Assembly: GCA_024762915.1 (NCBI GenBank)
Contig: JANTGL010000015.1
Coordinates: 1-17,915 of the forward strand
Length of the DNA: 17,915 nt
From: Bacteroidales bacterium
GTDB lineage: Bacteria; Bacteroidota; Bacteroidia; Bacteroidales; JAADGE01
Direction of reading: 5' to 3'
The notes under the pieces: generated by a model
Told to the model about the DNA's origin: nothing
Seen by the model: the letters and a program-made list of their open reading frames with translations, nothing else
Database searches by the model: none
Part shown: positions 1 through 7,206 of the stretch, piece after piece
Numbering within the stretch: the stretch's first letter is position 1
Layout of the letters: each line of letters begins with the position of its first letter
Program-made: the position numbers and the translations under genes

Positions 1-60
1 TAAATCAAATTATTGGTATTTAACAATCAGATTAATATCTGTAAATAAAATTTTAACTTT

Positions 61-90
61 TAAAAAAGCAAATTATTGAGCCTTTTTTTA
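61..90. terminator. Possible weak terminator upstream of nadA
   Basis: An A-tract followed by GC (61-69) faces GCC followed by a T-tract (80-90) across a short AT-rich loop. The two sides are nearly complementary with one bulged base. This could end transcription of a gene left of the window, but the GC part of the stem is only two to three pairs, so it may be a chance pairing of A and T runs. The rest of 1-158 is very AT-rich, and I saw no TAnnTTTG box or other recognisable promoter in it. Confidence 0.25.
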
Positions 91-158
91 TAAAATAATT
101 AACCGACTATTATCATTATCATTAATTTTTAAATTTAAATATAATAATAATATATATA

Positions 159-1145
159 ATGAAAACAATAAACAAACAAATATTGAAAAACGGATTCATT
201 GCATTGGATAAATCTGAAAAAAATTTAAATTTGATTAATGAAATCGAAAAGCTTAAAAAAGAAAAGAATGCCGTAATTTTAGCGCACTATTATGTTGACG
301 GTTCAATTCAAGATATTGCGGATTTTGTCGGTGACAGTCTGGCTCTTTCGCAAAAAGCTGCAGAGACAACAGCTGATATTATCGTTTTTGTCGGTGTTCA
401 CTTTATGGCGGAAACGGCAAAAATACTTTCTCCCGACAAAAAAGTTATTTTACCGGATTTAAATGCCGGTTGCTCACTGGCCGATTCTTGTCCGGATAAA
501 GAATTTGAGGAATTCATAAAAAATCATCCGAATCATACGGTGATTTCTTATGTTAATACATCTGCAAAAGTCAAAGCTTTAACCGATATTGTTTGTACAT
601 CAAGCAATGCTCTTAAAATCATAGAATCTGTTCCTAAAGATCAGAATATAATTTTCGGTCCTGATCGTAATCTCGGAAATTATATCAGCCGTTTAACCGA
701 CAGAAAAATGGTTATTTGGGACGGTGCTTGCCATGTTCATAACGAATTTTCTCTTGAAGGGATTATTGAACAAAAGAAATTAAATCCCGATGCAAAAATA
801 ATTGCTCATCCGGAATGTCCGAAGCCGATTGTTACAATTTCCGAATTTGTAGGATCAACATCCGCCCTTATAAATTATACAAAAAAGAATGAGGCAAAAA
901 CGTTTATCGTTGCAACCGAACCGGGTGTTATTCATGAAATGAAAAAATTATCTCCCGACAAGTTTTTTATTCCGGCACCGGGAGAAGATGCGGAATGTGC
1001 TTGCAGCGAATGCGAGTTTATGAAGTTAAATACGATTGAAAAATTATATACGTGTTTAAAATATGAACAACCGGAAATAGTAATTGATGAAGAAATCAGA
1101 AAAAAAGCATACAAACCGATAAAAAGAATGTTAGATTTGTCATAA
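159..1145 (+). CDS. nadA: Quinolinate synthase NadA
   Basis: NadA is a cytoplasmic [4Fe-4S] enzyme that condenses iminoaspartate with dihydroxyacetone phosphate to form quinolinate, the precursor of the NAD ring. The 328-residue protein shows the family motifs in order: LAHYYVDGSIQDIADFVGDS (41-60), NAGCSLADSCP (102-112), GACHVHNEFS (189-198), AHPECP (216-221), ATEPGVIHEM (252-261) and CACSECEFMKLNT (280-292). By alignment from memory with E. coli NadA (Cys113, Cys200, Cys297), the cluster ligands should be Cys105, Cys191 and Cys285. The ATG at 159 is the only reasonable start; no Shine-Dalgarno sequence precedes it, as is usual in Bacteroidota. Its TAA stop overlaps the next ATG by one base (TAATG), so the two genes are probably translationally coupled. 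nadB and nadC are not in the window. Confidence 0.96.
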   Translation: MKTINKQILKNGFIALDKSEKNLNLINEIEKLKKEKNAVILAHYYVDGSIQDIADFVGDSLALSQKAAETTADIIVFVGVHFMAETAKILSPDKKVILPDLNAGCSLADSCPDKEFEEFIKNHPNHTVISYVNTSAKVKALTDIVCTSSNALKIIESVPKDQNIIFGPDRNLGNYISRLTDRKMVIWDGACHVHNEFSLEGIIEQKKLNPDAKIIAHPECPKPIVTISEFVGSTSALINYTKKNEAKTFIVATEPGVIHEMKKLSPDKFFIPAPGEDAECACSECEFMKLNTIEKLYTCLKYEQPEIVIDEEIRKKAYKPIKRMLDLS

Positions 1146-2695
1146 TGAATTATCAATTAAAATATATCATATTAAATTTAGGATTTATCCTTCTCACAAT
1201 CAATTCTTTTTCGCAAAAGGTGAATGCTGACGGTTATAATAAATTTTATTATCCCGACGGCAGCATATCAAGCGAAGGAACTTTTAAAAACGGTAAACCG
1301 GTCGGATATTGGAAATCCTATTATCCGGATAAAATATTAAAATCTGAAGGATACAGAAAAAATGATCAATTGGACAGTATTTGGCGGTTTTTCGACAGAG
1401 CCGGTCATCTGACGGAAGTCATTGATTATAAGAACGGTATAAAAAGCGGCTTCTATAAATCCTATAAATTCGTAAACGATTCCGATTACCGAGGAAATGT
1501 ATTAATTTCAAAAGAATTGTACGTAAACGGAGAAAAAAACGGAAAATCGTATTATTATACGGATAAAGGAAAGTTAGAGAAAACAATTGAATATGAAAAA
1601 AACTATAAAAACGGTTATGAAAAACATTATGATGATAAAGGCAATATCATTTTAATATTAAAATATTCATACAATAATTTATTAAGTTCCGACAGAATTA
1701 ACAGAACAGATACAAAAGGCAGAAAACAAGGGATTTGGAAAACCTTTTACGGAAACGAAAAATTACATATTTATGCAAATTATTTGAACGATACACTAAA
1801 CGGATATTACAGAGAGTATAATCCTTACGGTGAACTTATAAAAGAAGAGTATTTTATAAAAGGAAAAAAACAAGTCTTAACGAAAGAAGAAAAAGAAAAA
1901 AGTAATTTAAAACTTAAAAAAGAGTACTTTGCAGACGGAAAATTAAAAAAAATAGGGGCTTATATTGACGAAAAACCGGTCGGAATACATAAAATATTTG
2001 ATGAAAAAGGGACTCTAATAAACTCGGAATCATTTTCTGAAAAAGGCGTTAAATTAGGCGAAGGACGTATTGATAAAGAGGGAAAAAAACAAGGAGATTG
2101 GAAATTTTTATATGCTGACGGAAAAATTCGATCTGAAGGAAAATTTATAAACGGAAAAAAAACAGGCCCGTGGCTGTTTTATTATAAATCCGGAAATATT
2201 GAACAAAAAGGCGCTTATAAAAACGGTAAACCCCAAGGTATATGGATTTGGTATTATGATAATAAGCACATTCGCAGAAAAGGAAAATTTGATAAAGGAA
2301 AAGAAATCGGAAAATTTTATGAACTGACTGAAGAAGGAGATAGCCTGTCAACCGGAAGCTATATATACGGTTTAAAAAGCGGCAAATGGAAAACTGTCGT
2401 GAATGATTATACGGAAACGGGAAGCTATGTTTCCGGGAAAAAAGAAGGTGAATGGAAAGCTTTTGATTCCGAAGGCAACGAACTGTTTAAAGGTGATTAT
2501 TTAGAGAATTATCCGGACGGGAAACACATTTATTATTATCCGAACGGAACCGTTAAAGAAATACGATATTATTCGGTCGGACAAAAGGTAAAAAAATGGA
2601 AAAAATATACTAAAGAAGGTGATTTAGATACCCTTACGGAATATAAGGGCGGAAAAATATACAAAATAGACGGACAAAAAATAAAAGAAAATTAA
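1145..2695 (+). CDS. Exported MORN-repeat protein (YwqK-like)
   Basis: A 516-residue protein with a probable signal peptide (residues 1-24, hydrophobic stretch ending in SFSQ) followed almost entirely by repeats of about 23 residues. The units follow a pattern like DGK-x-x-x-EG-x-[FY]-x-NGK-x-x-G-x-W-x-x-[FY][FY], for example around residues 35-60 and 310-375. This is the MORN_2 variant repeat found in proteins often auto-annotated as 'YwqK family antitoxin'; that name does not establish an antitoxin role. The repeats should form an elongated beta-meander, probably in the periplasm or at the outer membrane. The true function is unknown. The gene overlaps nadA by one base and ends directly against ruvB, in the same reading frame as ruvB, separated only by the TAA stop. 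It has no obvious link to either neighbour's function. Confidence 0.85.
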   Translation: MNYQLKYIILNLGFILLTINSFSQKVNADGYNKFYYPDGSISSEGTFKNGKPVGYWKSYYPDKILKSEGYRKNDQLDSIWRFFDRAGHLTEVIDYKNGIKSGFYKSYKFVNDSDYRGNVLISKELYVNGEKNGKSYYYTDKGKLEKTIEYEKNYKNGYEKHYDDKGNIILILKYSYNNLLSSDRINRTDTKGRKQGIWKTFYGNEKLHIYANYLNDTLNGYYREYNPYGELIKEEYFIKGKKQVLTKEEKEKSNLKLKKEYFADGKLKKIGAYIDEKPVGIHKIFDEKGTLINSESFSEKGVKLGEGRIDKEGKKQGDWKFLYADGKIRSEGKFINGKKTGPWLFYYKSGNIEQKGAYKNGKPQGIWIWYYDNKHIRRKGKFDKGKEIGKFYELTEEGDSLSTGSYIYGLKSGKWKTVVNDYTETGSYVSGKKEGEWKAFDSEGNELFKGDYLENYPDGKHIYYYPNGTVKEIRYYSVGQKVKKWKKYTKEGDLDTLTEYKGGKIYKIDGQKIKEN

Positions 2696-3706
2696 TTGGA
2701 TATAAGAGATAATGAAATATCACAAGCAGAAGAAATTTTTGAGCAACAATTAAGACCCGCTCAATTTTCTGATTTTAAAGGACAGGTAAAAATCCTCGAA
2801 AATCTCAAAATCTTCGTGGAAGCAGCAAAAATGCGTAACGAGGCACTTGATCATGTGTTATTGCACGGTCCGCCCGGATTGGGTAAAACGACCCTATCAA
2901 ATATTATCGCTAATGAATTGGGTGTCAGCATGAAAGTTACATCCGGTCCGGTGCTTGATAAACCCGGAGATCTTGCCGGATTATTAACAAATCTGGAAGA
3001 AAATGATGTTCTTTTTATTGATGAGATTCATCGTTTATCACCGGTTATTGAAGAATATTTGTATTCGGCAATGGAAGATTTCAGAATTGATATTATGATT
3101 GATAAAGGACCGGCAGCACGCTCATTACAACTGACCTTAAATAATTTTACACTGGTCGGTGCAACCACTCGCGCCGGATTATTAACGTCTCCGCTGAGAG
3201 CACGATTCGGAATTAAATTTCTGCTTGAATATTATAATGCGGATGTTCTTACAAATATTATAAAAAGATCTTCCGGTATTTTAAATGTTGAAATAAAAGA
3301 AAATGCGGCCGTTGAAATTGCTCGCAGAAGCAGAGGAACACCGCGTATCGCAAATGCATTATTACGCCGAGTCAGAGATTTTGCTCAAGTAAAAGGTAAC
3401 GGAACAATTGATTTGGAAATTGCAAAATATTCATTGGATGCTCTTAACATTGACAAAAAAGGGCTCGATGAAATGGATAATAAAATACTGACAACAATTA
3501 TTGATAAATTCAGCGGCGGACCGGTCGGAATTAATACAATTGCTACGGCGGTAGGAGAAGACGGAGGTACAATAGAAGAAGTTTATGAGCCGTTTTTAAT
3601 TATGGAAGGATTTATAAAACGAACAATGCGCGGTCGTGAAGTAACCGAAGCCGCATACAAACATCTCGGAAAAATTAATTATAATAATCAAAATCAGTTG
3701 TTTTAA
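2696..3706 (+). CDS. ruvB: Holliday junction branch migration ATPase RuvB
   Basis: RuvB forms hexameric rings that drive branch migration of Holliday junctions together with RuvA, before cleavage by RuvC. The 336-residue protein is full length. It has Walker A GPPGLGKT (58-65), Walker B VLFIDEIH (105-112), sensor 1 GATT (155-158), the LRARFG segment with the arginine finger (167-172), sensor 2 RGTPRIAN (213-220) and a C-terminal winged helix (about 258-325, including TMRGREVTEAAY). No ATG lies in frame until codon 46, which is inside the ATPase domain, so the start must be non-AUG. The TTG at 2696 fits best, because the DIRDNE that follows matches where other Bacteroidota RuvB proteins begin. 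This TTG directly abuts the upstream TAA stop in the same frame. ruvA and ruvC are not nearby. Confidence 0.96.
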   Translation: MDIRDNEISQAEEIFEQQLRPAQFSDFKGQVKILENLKIFVEAAKMRNEALDHVLLHGPPGLGKTTLSNIIANELGVSMKVTSGPVLDKPGDLAGLLTNLEENDVLFIDEIHRLSPVIEEYLYSAMEDFRIDIMIDKGPAARSLQLTLNNFTLVGATTRAGLLTSPLRARFGIKFLLEYYNADVLTNIIKRSSGILNVEIKENAAVEIARRSRGTPRIANALLRRVRDFAQVKGNGTIDLEIAKYSLDALNIDKKGLDEMDNKILTTIIDKFSGGPVGINTIATAVGEDGGTIEEVYEPFLIMEGFIKRTMRGREVTEAAYKHLGKINYNNQNQLF

Positions 3707-3707
3707 A

Positions 3708-4235
3708 ATGCCGATTTTTAACCTTTTAAAAAAAATCATATCAATTTTTACTAAATTAGATATTGATTATATGCTAAGCGGAAGTATGGCAATGAATTTT
3801 TATTCGGTTAGCCGAGCAACAAGGGATATTGATATTGTTGTAAATTTAAAAGAAAATGACATTGATCGTTTTGTAAATTATCTTGACAATTTTTATTATA
3901 ATAAACAAACAATATTAAATGAAACACAGCGTAAAGGAATGTTTAATATTATTGATTTAAATTCAGGATTTAAAATTGATTTAATACTATTAAAAAAAAC
4001 GGAATACTTTTTAAGAGCATTTAACAGAAAAAAAATAAGTAAACAATTGGGCTTTGAAATTTATATTATTTCAGTTGAAGACTTAATAATTGCAAAGTTA
4101 CTATGGATTCAGCAATTACAAAGTGAAAGACAAAAAGAAGATATTAAAATGTTATTAAAAAATGAAGATACGGATATTAAATATATTAAAGAGCAAACAA
4201 ACAAATTAAAAATAAATGTATTTAATTTGATATAG
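3708..4235 (+). CDS. Minimal nucleotidyltransferase (MNT/AbiEii-like)
   Basis: A 175-residue DNA polymerase beta-type nucleotidyltransferase. The signature GS-x(13)-DID is visible: Gly25-Ser26 in LSGSMAMNFY, then Asp40 and Asp42 in RATRDIDIVV. A third carboxylate, Asp91 in KIDLIL, follows. The C-terminal part has SVEDLIIAKLLW (122-133) and ERQKEDIKMLL (140-150), which are typical of small stand-alone nucleotidyltransferases related to DUF6036 and AbiEii families. Such proteins transfer a nucleotide to a protein or RNA target; the target here is unknown. It begins one base after ruvB and is followed four bases later by an 80-residue gene, an arrangement like a toxin-antitoxin pair. Its codons look more AT-rich than those of ruvB, which hints at later acquisition. 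All catalytic residues appear intact. Confidence 0.8.
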   Translation: MPIFNLLKKIISIFTKLDIDYMLSGSMAMNFYSVSRATRDIDIVVNLKENDIDRFVNYLDNFYYNKQTILNETQRKGMFNIIDLNSGFKIDLILLKKTEYFLRAFNRKKISKQLGFEIYIISVEDLIIAKLLWIQQLQSERQKEDIKMLLKNEDTDIKYIKEQTNKLKINVFNLI

Positions 4236-4239
4236 AAAA

Positions 4240-4482
4240 ATGCGTGACACACCCGAAGAAATATACGATAAACAAATTGAAATATTTATGGAAAAACCGG
4301 TAAAAGAAAGGTTTTTTCTTAATCTTGATTTAACCGAATTTATTATTGAAATGACAAAAAAAAGAATAAAAGCAAAAAATCCGGATATTTCGGTGAGAAA
4401 TTTAAAAATTGCATTTTTTAAAGAATTTTATACCGAAGATTTTTCTGAAAATGAATTAAACGAAATCGCATCACACTTTTAA
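4240..4482 (+). CDS. Small partner protein of the nucleotidyltransferase
   Basis: An 80-residue, mostly helical, charged protein with no signal peptide or membrane segment. It starts DTPEEIYDKQIEIFMEKP, then VKERFFLNLDLTEFIIEM and a C-terminal NPDISVRNLKIAFFKEFY. From memory, short proteins with a D(T/S)xPE-x-x-x-x-x(5)-M-x-K-x-P-x-ERF/L pattern are recurrent next to small nucleotidyltransferases in several phyla, so this is probably the conserved second member of that pair. I do not know a proven function. It could be a cognate regulator, inhibitor or substrate of the enzyme. The gap to the upstream gene is four bases. A 25-base spacer with repeated ACTTTAAA separates it from the sugar nucleotidyltransferase downstream. 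Confidence 0.7.
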   Translation: MRDTPEEIYDKQIEIFMEKPVKERFFLNLDLTEFIIEMTKKRIKAKNPDISVRNLKIAFFKEFYTEDFSENELNEIASHF

Positions 4483-4507
4483 CTTTAAAAACTTTAAACT
4501 AAAAAAA

Positions 4508-5503
4508 ATGAAACTAATAATCCCGATGGCCGGAATGGGAAAACGCATGCGACCCCATACATTAACCATACCGAAACCCTTGATACCGATTGCCGGAGTT
4601 CCGATTGTTCAGCGACTTGCGGAAGAAATTACAAAAGTATCAAAATCAAAAATAGATGAAATAGGCTTTATAATCGGAGATTTCGGAAAAGAAGTTGAAG
4701 ACAGATTATTACAAATTGCAGAAAATCTCGGTGCAAAAGGCATTATTTATTACCAAAAAGAAGCGCTGGGAACGGGACATGCGATTTATTGTGCAGAGCC
4801 CTCACTAACCGGAAAAGTCATCGTTGCATTTGCTGATACCCTCTTTAAAGCCGATTTTAATCTGGATGAAGAAACAAGCTCCGTTATTTGGACAAAACAA
4901 GTTGATAATCCGGAAGCATTCGGAGTTGTTAAAAAAGATCTAAACGGGTATATAACCGATTTTGTTGAAAAACCCGATACGTTTGTTTCCGACGAGGCCA
5001 TAATCGGAATTTATTATTTTAAAGAAGGGGAAATATTGAGAGATGAATTAAAATACTTGATTGATAATGAAATACGCGGAAATAATGAGTATCAACTGAC
5101 GGATGCTCTGGAAAATATGAAAAATAAAAATATTAAGTTTAAATCTTCAACGGTCAATGAATGGTTAGATTGCGGTAACAAAGATGCTACGGTGCATACC
5201 AATCAACGGATTCTACATCATGAAGGAAATAAAATTTCAGAAAAGAGTGAACAAAATTATTCGGTTATTATCGAACCGTGTTTTGTTGATGATGATGCAA
5301 TTATAAACAACTCTGTTGTAGGACCTTATGTTTCTGTAGGAAAAAATACGCTAATTAAAAATTCGGTCATCAGTAATTCTATAATTCAAAACAATTGTGA
5401 CATTACCGAAGCGGTGTTTTCAAATTCAATGATCGGGAACAATGTTCTGATCAATAAACCGAAAGATGATTTAAGTATCGGAGATTATAATATTATAAAA
5501 TAG
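4508..5503 (+). CDS. NDP-sugar pyrophosphorylase with beta-helix tail
   Basis: A cytoplasmic sugar-1-phosphate nucleotidyltransferase of 331 residues, making an activated sugar for envelope polysaccharides. The N-terminal GT-A-like domain (1-235) shows the nucleotide-binding loop MAGMGKRMRPHT (7-18), the IPKPLIPI motif (21-28), QKEALGTGHA (83-92), the metal-binding Asp110 in AFADT, VEKPD (153-157), NEYQLTDA (193-200) and EWLDCGNK (218-225). Residues 250-325 form a short left-handed beta-helix of hexapeptide repeats (SVVGPYVSVG, SVISNSIIQNN). LGTGHA resembles GlmU-type uridylyltransferases, but the helix is far too short for GlmU acetyltransferase activity. The substrate (glucose-1-phosphate, GlcNAc-1-phosphate or another) cannot be settled from sequence. 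The start is the ATG at 4508. Confidence 0.88.
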   Translation: MKLIIPMAGMGKRMRPHTLTIPKPLIPIAGVPIVQRLAEEITKVSKSKIDEIGFIIGDFGKEVEDRLLQIAENLGAKGIIYYQKEALGTGHAIYCAEPSLTGKVIVAFADTLFKADFNLDEETSSVIWTKQVDNPEAFGVVKKDLNGYITDFVEKPDTFVSDEAIIGIYYFKEGEILRDELKYLIDNEIRGNNEYQLTDALENMKNKNIKFKSSTVNEWLDCGNKDATVHTNQRILHHEGNKISEKSEQNYSVIIEPCFVDDDAIINNSVVGPYVSVGKNTLIKNSVISNSIIQNNCDITEAVFSNSMIGNNVLINKPKDDLSIGDYNIIK

Positions 5504-5530
5504 TGAATTAATAAGTAAATCAAAAAGAAA

Positions 5531-5584
5531 GTTATTCTGAACTTAGTTAAATTGAATGTCATTCTGAACTTGGTTCAGAATCTG
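5531..5584. repeat. Two tandem REP-like units
   Basis: Two head-to-tail copies begin with GTYATTCTGAACTTRGTT, at 5531 and 5558, a period of 27 bases. The second copy contains a perfect hairpin: ATTCTGAAC (5561-5569), loop TTG, GTTCAGAAT (5573-5581). The first copy keeps the left arm (5534-5542) but its right arm is degraded. The sequence closely resembles the GTCATxCTGAACTTGxTTCAG repeats that I recall as abundant between genes of many Bacteroidota, where they behave like REP elements mobilised by RAYT-type transposases. No such transposase is in the window. Transcripts would fold into a short hairpin downstream of the sugar nucleotidyltransferase gene. Confidence 0.7.
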
Positions 5585-5638
5585 TAAGTAACAAGAAACC
5601 GGATTTATAACTTGGTGCTGTACCCCGGAAAACTGTTC

Positions 5639-5662
5639 TTTCGGAATAAATTTATTCCAAAA
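5639..5662. repeat. Near-perfect 24-bp palindrome before the TPR gene
   Basis: The core GGAATAAATTTATTCC (5643-5658) is a perfect 16-bp palindrome. Extended outwards to 5639-5662 it pairs at 11 of 12 positions (one mismatch, C against A). It ends 32 bases before the TPR gene start. It could be an operator for a dimeric regulator or a leftover of a repeat element like the adjacent REP units. I do not recognise a specific binding protein, and no clear promoter box accompanies it. Confidence 0.5.
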
Positions 5663-5694
5663 ATCAGGATTAAATATTTTAACATGGTATTTTA

Positions 5695-7206
5695 ATGAAA
5701 TTAAAAAAAACATTCATATTATTCTTAATTATTATTTCAACATCTTGTTCGGTTCTAAAAAAATCTGCCGTTTCTGAAAAAGAAACGCAGAAAAAAGAAT
5801 TAGAATTTATCTATCTTTTTGATGAAGCAAATAAAAATCGCTTAAACGGAAATTTTGATAAAGCATCGGAACAATATACATCAGCATTGGAAATTAATCC
5901 AAAAAGTGCAGCTTCCGAATTTTATCTTGCAAGTATATTCATTACAAAGAAAGATTATGAAACAGCATCTGCTTATGCGTCCGGAGCCGTTGAATTACAG
6001 CCGGATAATTTTTGGTATAAGCTTGAAAATGCCGATTTATTAAATAAAACCGGAAAACAAAAAGAGGCCCTTATTATTTATCGAAATTTATCAAAGCAAT
6101 ACTCGGACAAAGAGTTATTGTACGAAAAATTAATTAATATTTATACCGAAAATAAAGATTTAAATAATCAAATTTTCGTGTATGAACAAAAACAAAACTT
6201 AACAGAATATTCACCGGAAACAGCCGAAAAATTATTTAAGCTTTATTTAAATACAAAAAATTATAAAAAAGCAGAACAAACCGTTTCTCAATTAAGCAGA
6301 AAATATCCCGATAATTTAAGATATCAGGGAATGGCAGCAGAATATTATTATTCAGTAAATCAGACACTTAAAGCAGAAACAATCTATAATAAATTGCTAA
6401 AAGATTATCCGAATAATACGGATGTTAATCTTTCATATGCACTATTTTGTCGGAAAATAGGGAAACATGATGAATATTTTAAAATTACTAAAAAATTAAT
6501 CTCATCTGATTTGGATATTATTCAAAAATCAAATTTGTTAGTTTCCGGACGGTATCGAAATTTTCCCAAAAATGAATATTTTGAACTTCTTAACGAATTA
6601 TATAAGAATAATACGGATGAAATTTTGGCAAATACCTTATTAGCAGAATATTATATAGATGACAATGACAAAGAAAAAGCAATTCCTTATATCAGAAAAA
6701 CTGTTGAATTAAATCCGTCCGATCTAAATATGCTGATAATGCTGTTCAGCTTAACGTATGATATTAAGGATTTTAACAGTTTATCAAAAGAAACGGAAAA
6801 ATATCTGTCCTTTTTTCCGAACCAACCGAAAATTTATTTTTATAAAGGGATTGCTGAATACAAATTAAAAAATTATCAGGAATCTGAGAAATATTTAAAA
6901 TTCGGAAAAAATTTAATTATTGATAATACAAATTTATCAGATCAGTTTAATTTATACTTGATATTAAATTATAAAAAAACAAAGCAATTTGAAAAAGCAT
7001 TAACGCTTGCAGAAATCATTTTAAAGCATAAGAATACGGATATAAAAATTTATGAGCTTTACGGCGACTTATTATTTGCCGTAAACAACAAACAAAAAGC
7101 CCTAACATATTGGAAACAAGCACAATTAAAAGGGAATAACACCGAAAAATTACAGAATAAAATTAAGAACTTTAAGAACTTAACGATAGATGATATCACT
7201 AACTAA
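5695..7206 (+). CDS. TPR-repeat lipoprotein
   Basis: A 503-residue predicted lipoprotein. The N-terminus is a lipoprotein signal peptide ending in ISTSC with Cys18 as the lipidation site. No acidic surface-export signal follows the Cys, so a periplasmic location is likely. Tetratricopeptide repeats start at about residue 38 (units near 38-71, 72-105 and 106-139, for example NGNFDKASEQYTSALEINPK) and recur up to about residue 490, making a superhelical scaffold for protein binding. Function is not established. In Bacteroidota, TPR, DUF4292 and EnvC-like genes commonly occur together, as they do here, which suggests a joint role in envelope assembly. Its 3' end overlaps the next gene by 17 bases, so the two are probably co-translated. 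Confidence 0.85.
   Translation: MKLKKTFILFLIIISTSCSVLKKSAVSEKETQKKELEFIYLFDEANKNRLNGNFDKASEQYTSALEINPKSAASEFYLASIFITKKDYETASAYASGAVELQPDNFWYKLENADLLNKTGKQKEALIIYRNLSKQYSDKELLYEKLINIYTENKDLNNQIFVYEQKQNLTEYSPETAEKLFKLYLNTKNYKKAEQTVSQLSRKYPDNLRYQGMAAEYYYSVNQTLKAETIYNKLLKDYPNNTDVNLSYALFCRKIGKHDEYFKITKKLISSDLDIIQKSNLLVSGRYRNFPKNEYFELLNELYKNNTDEILANTLLAEYYIDDNDKEKAIPYIRKTVELNPSDLNMLIMLFSLTYDIKDFNSLSKETEKYLSFFPNQPKIYFYKGIAEYKLKNYQESEKYLKFGKNLIIDNTNLSDQFNLYLILNYKKTKQFEKALTLAEIILKHKNTDIKIYELYGDLLFAVNNKQKALTYWKQAQLKGNNTEKLQNKIKNFKNLTIDDITN

Noticed and set aside
28..41. Small palindrome CAGATTAATATCTG near the left edge
   Set aside because: Only five paired bases per arm in very AT-rich DNA; expected by chance and without a T-tract or promoter context.
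932..1156. Minus-strand open frames opposite nadA, and similar ones at 2145-2351, 4786-5001, 8386-8746, 11237-11446, 12768-13121, 14516-14782, 15955-16146 and 17575-17760
   Set aside because: Each lies wholly or mostly opposite a well-supported + strand gene, has low-complexity or unnatural composition, and shows no family motif. They are shadows of the real genes.
3708..4482. Calling the pair an AbiE abortive-infection system or a HEPN/MNT pair
   Set aside because: The second gene shows neither an AbiEi-like winged helix nor a HEPN R-x4-6-H motif, and gene order and sizes differ from AbiE. Only the nucleotidyltransferase identity is supported.
4479..4507. Repeated ACTTTAAA in the short spacer before the sugar nucleotidyltransferase gene
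   Set aside because: Two to three short AT-rich repeats in a 25-base gap are not distinguishable from background composition.
5855..6043. A 62-codon + strand frame inside the TPR gene
   Set aside because: It lies in another frame of a clear TPR repeat protein and has no recognisable features of its own.
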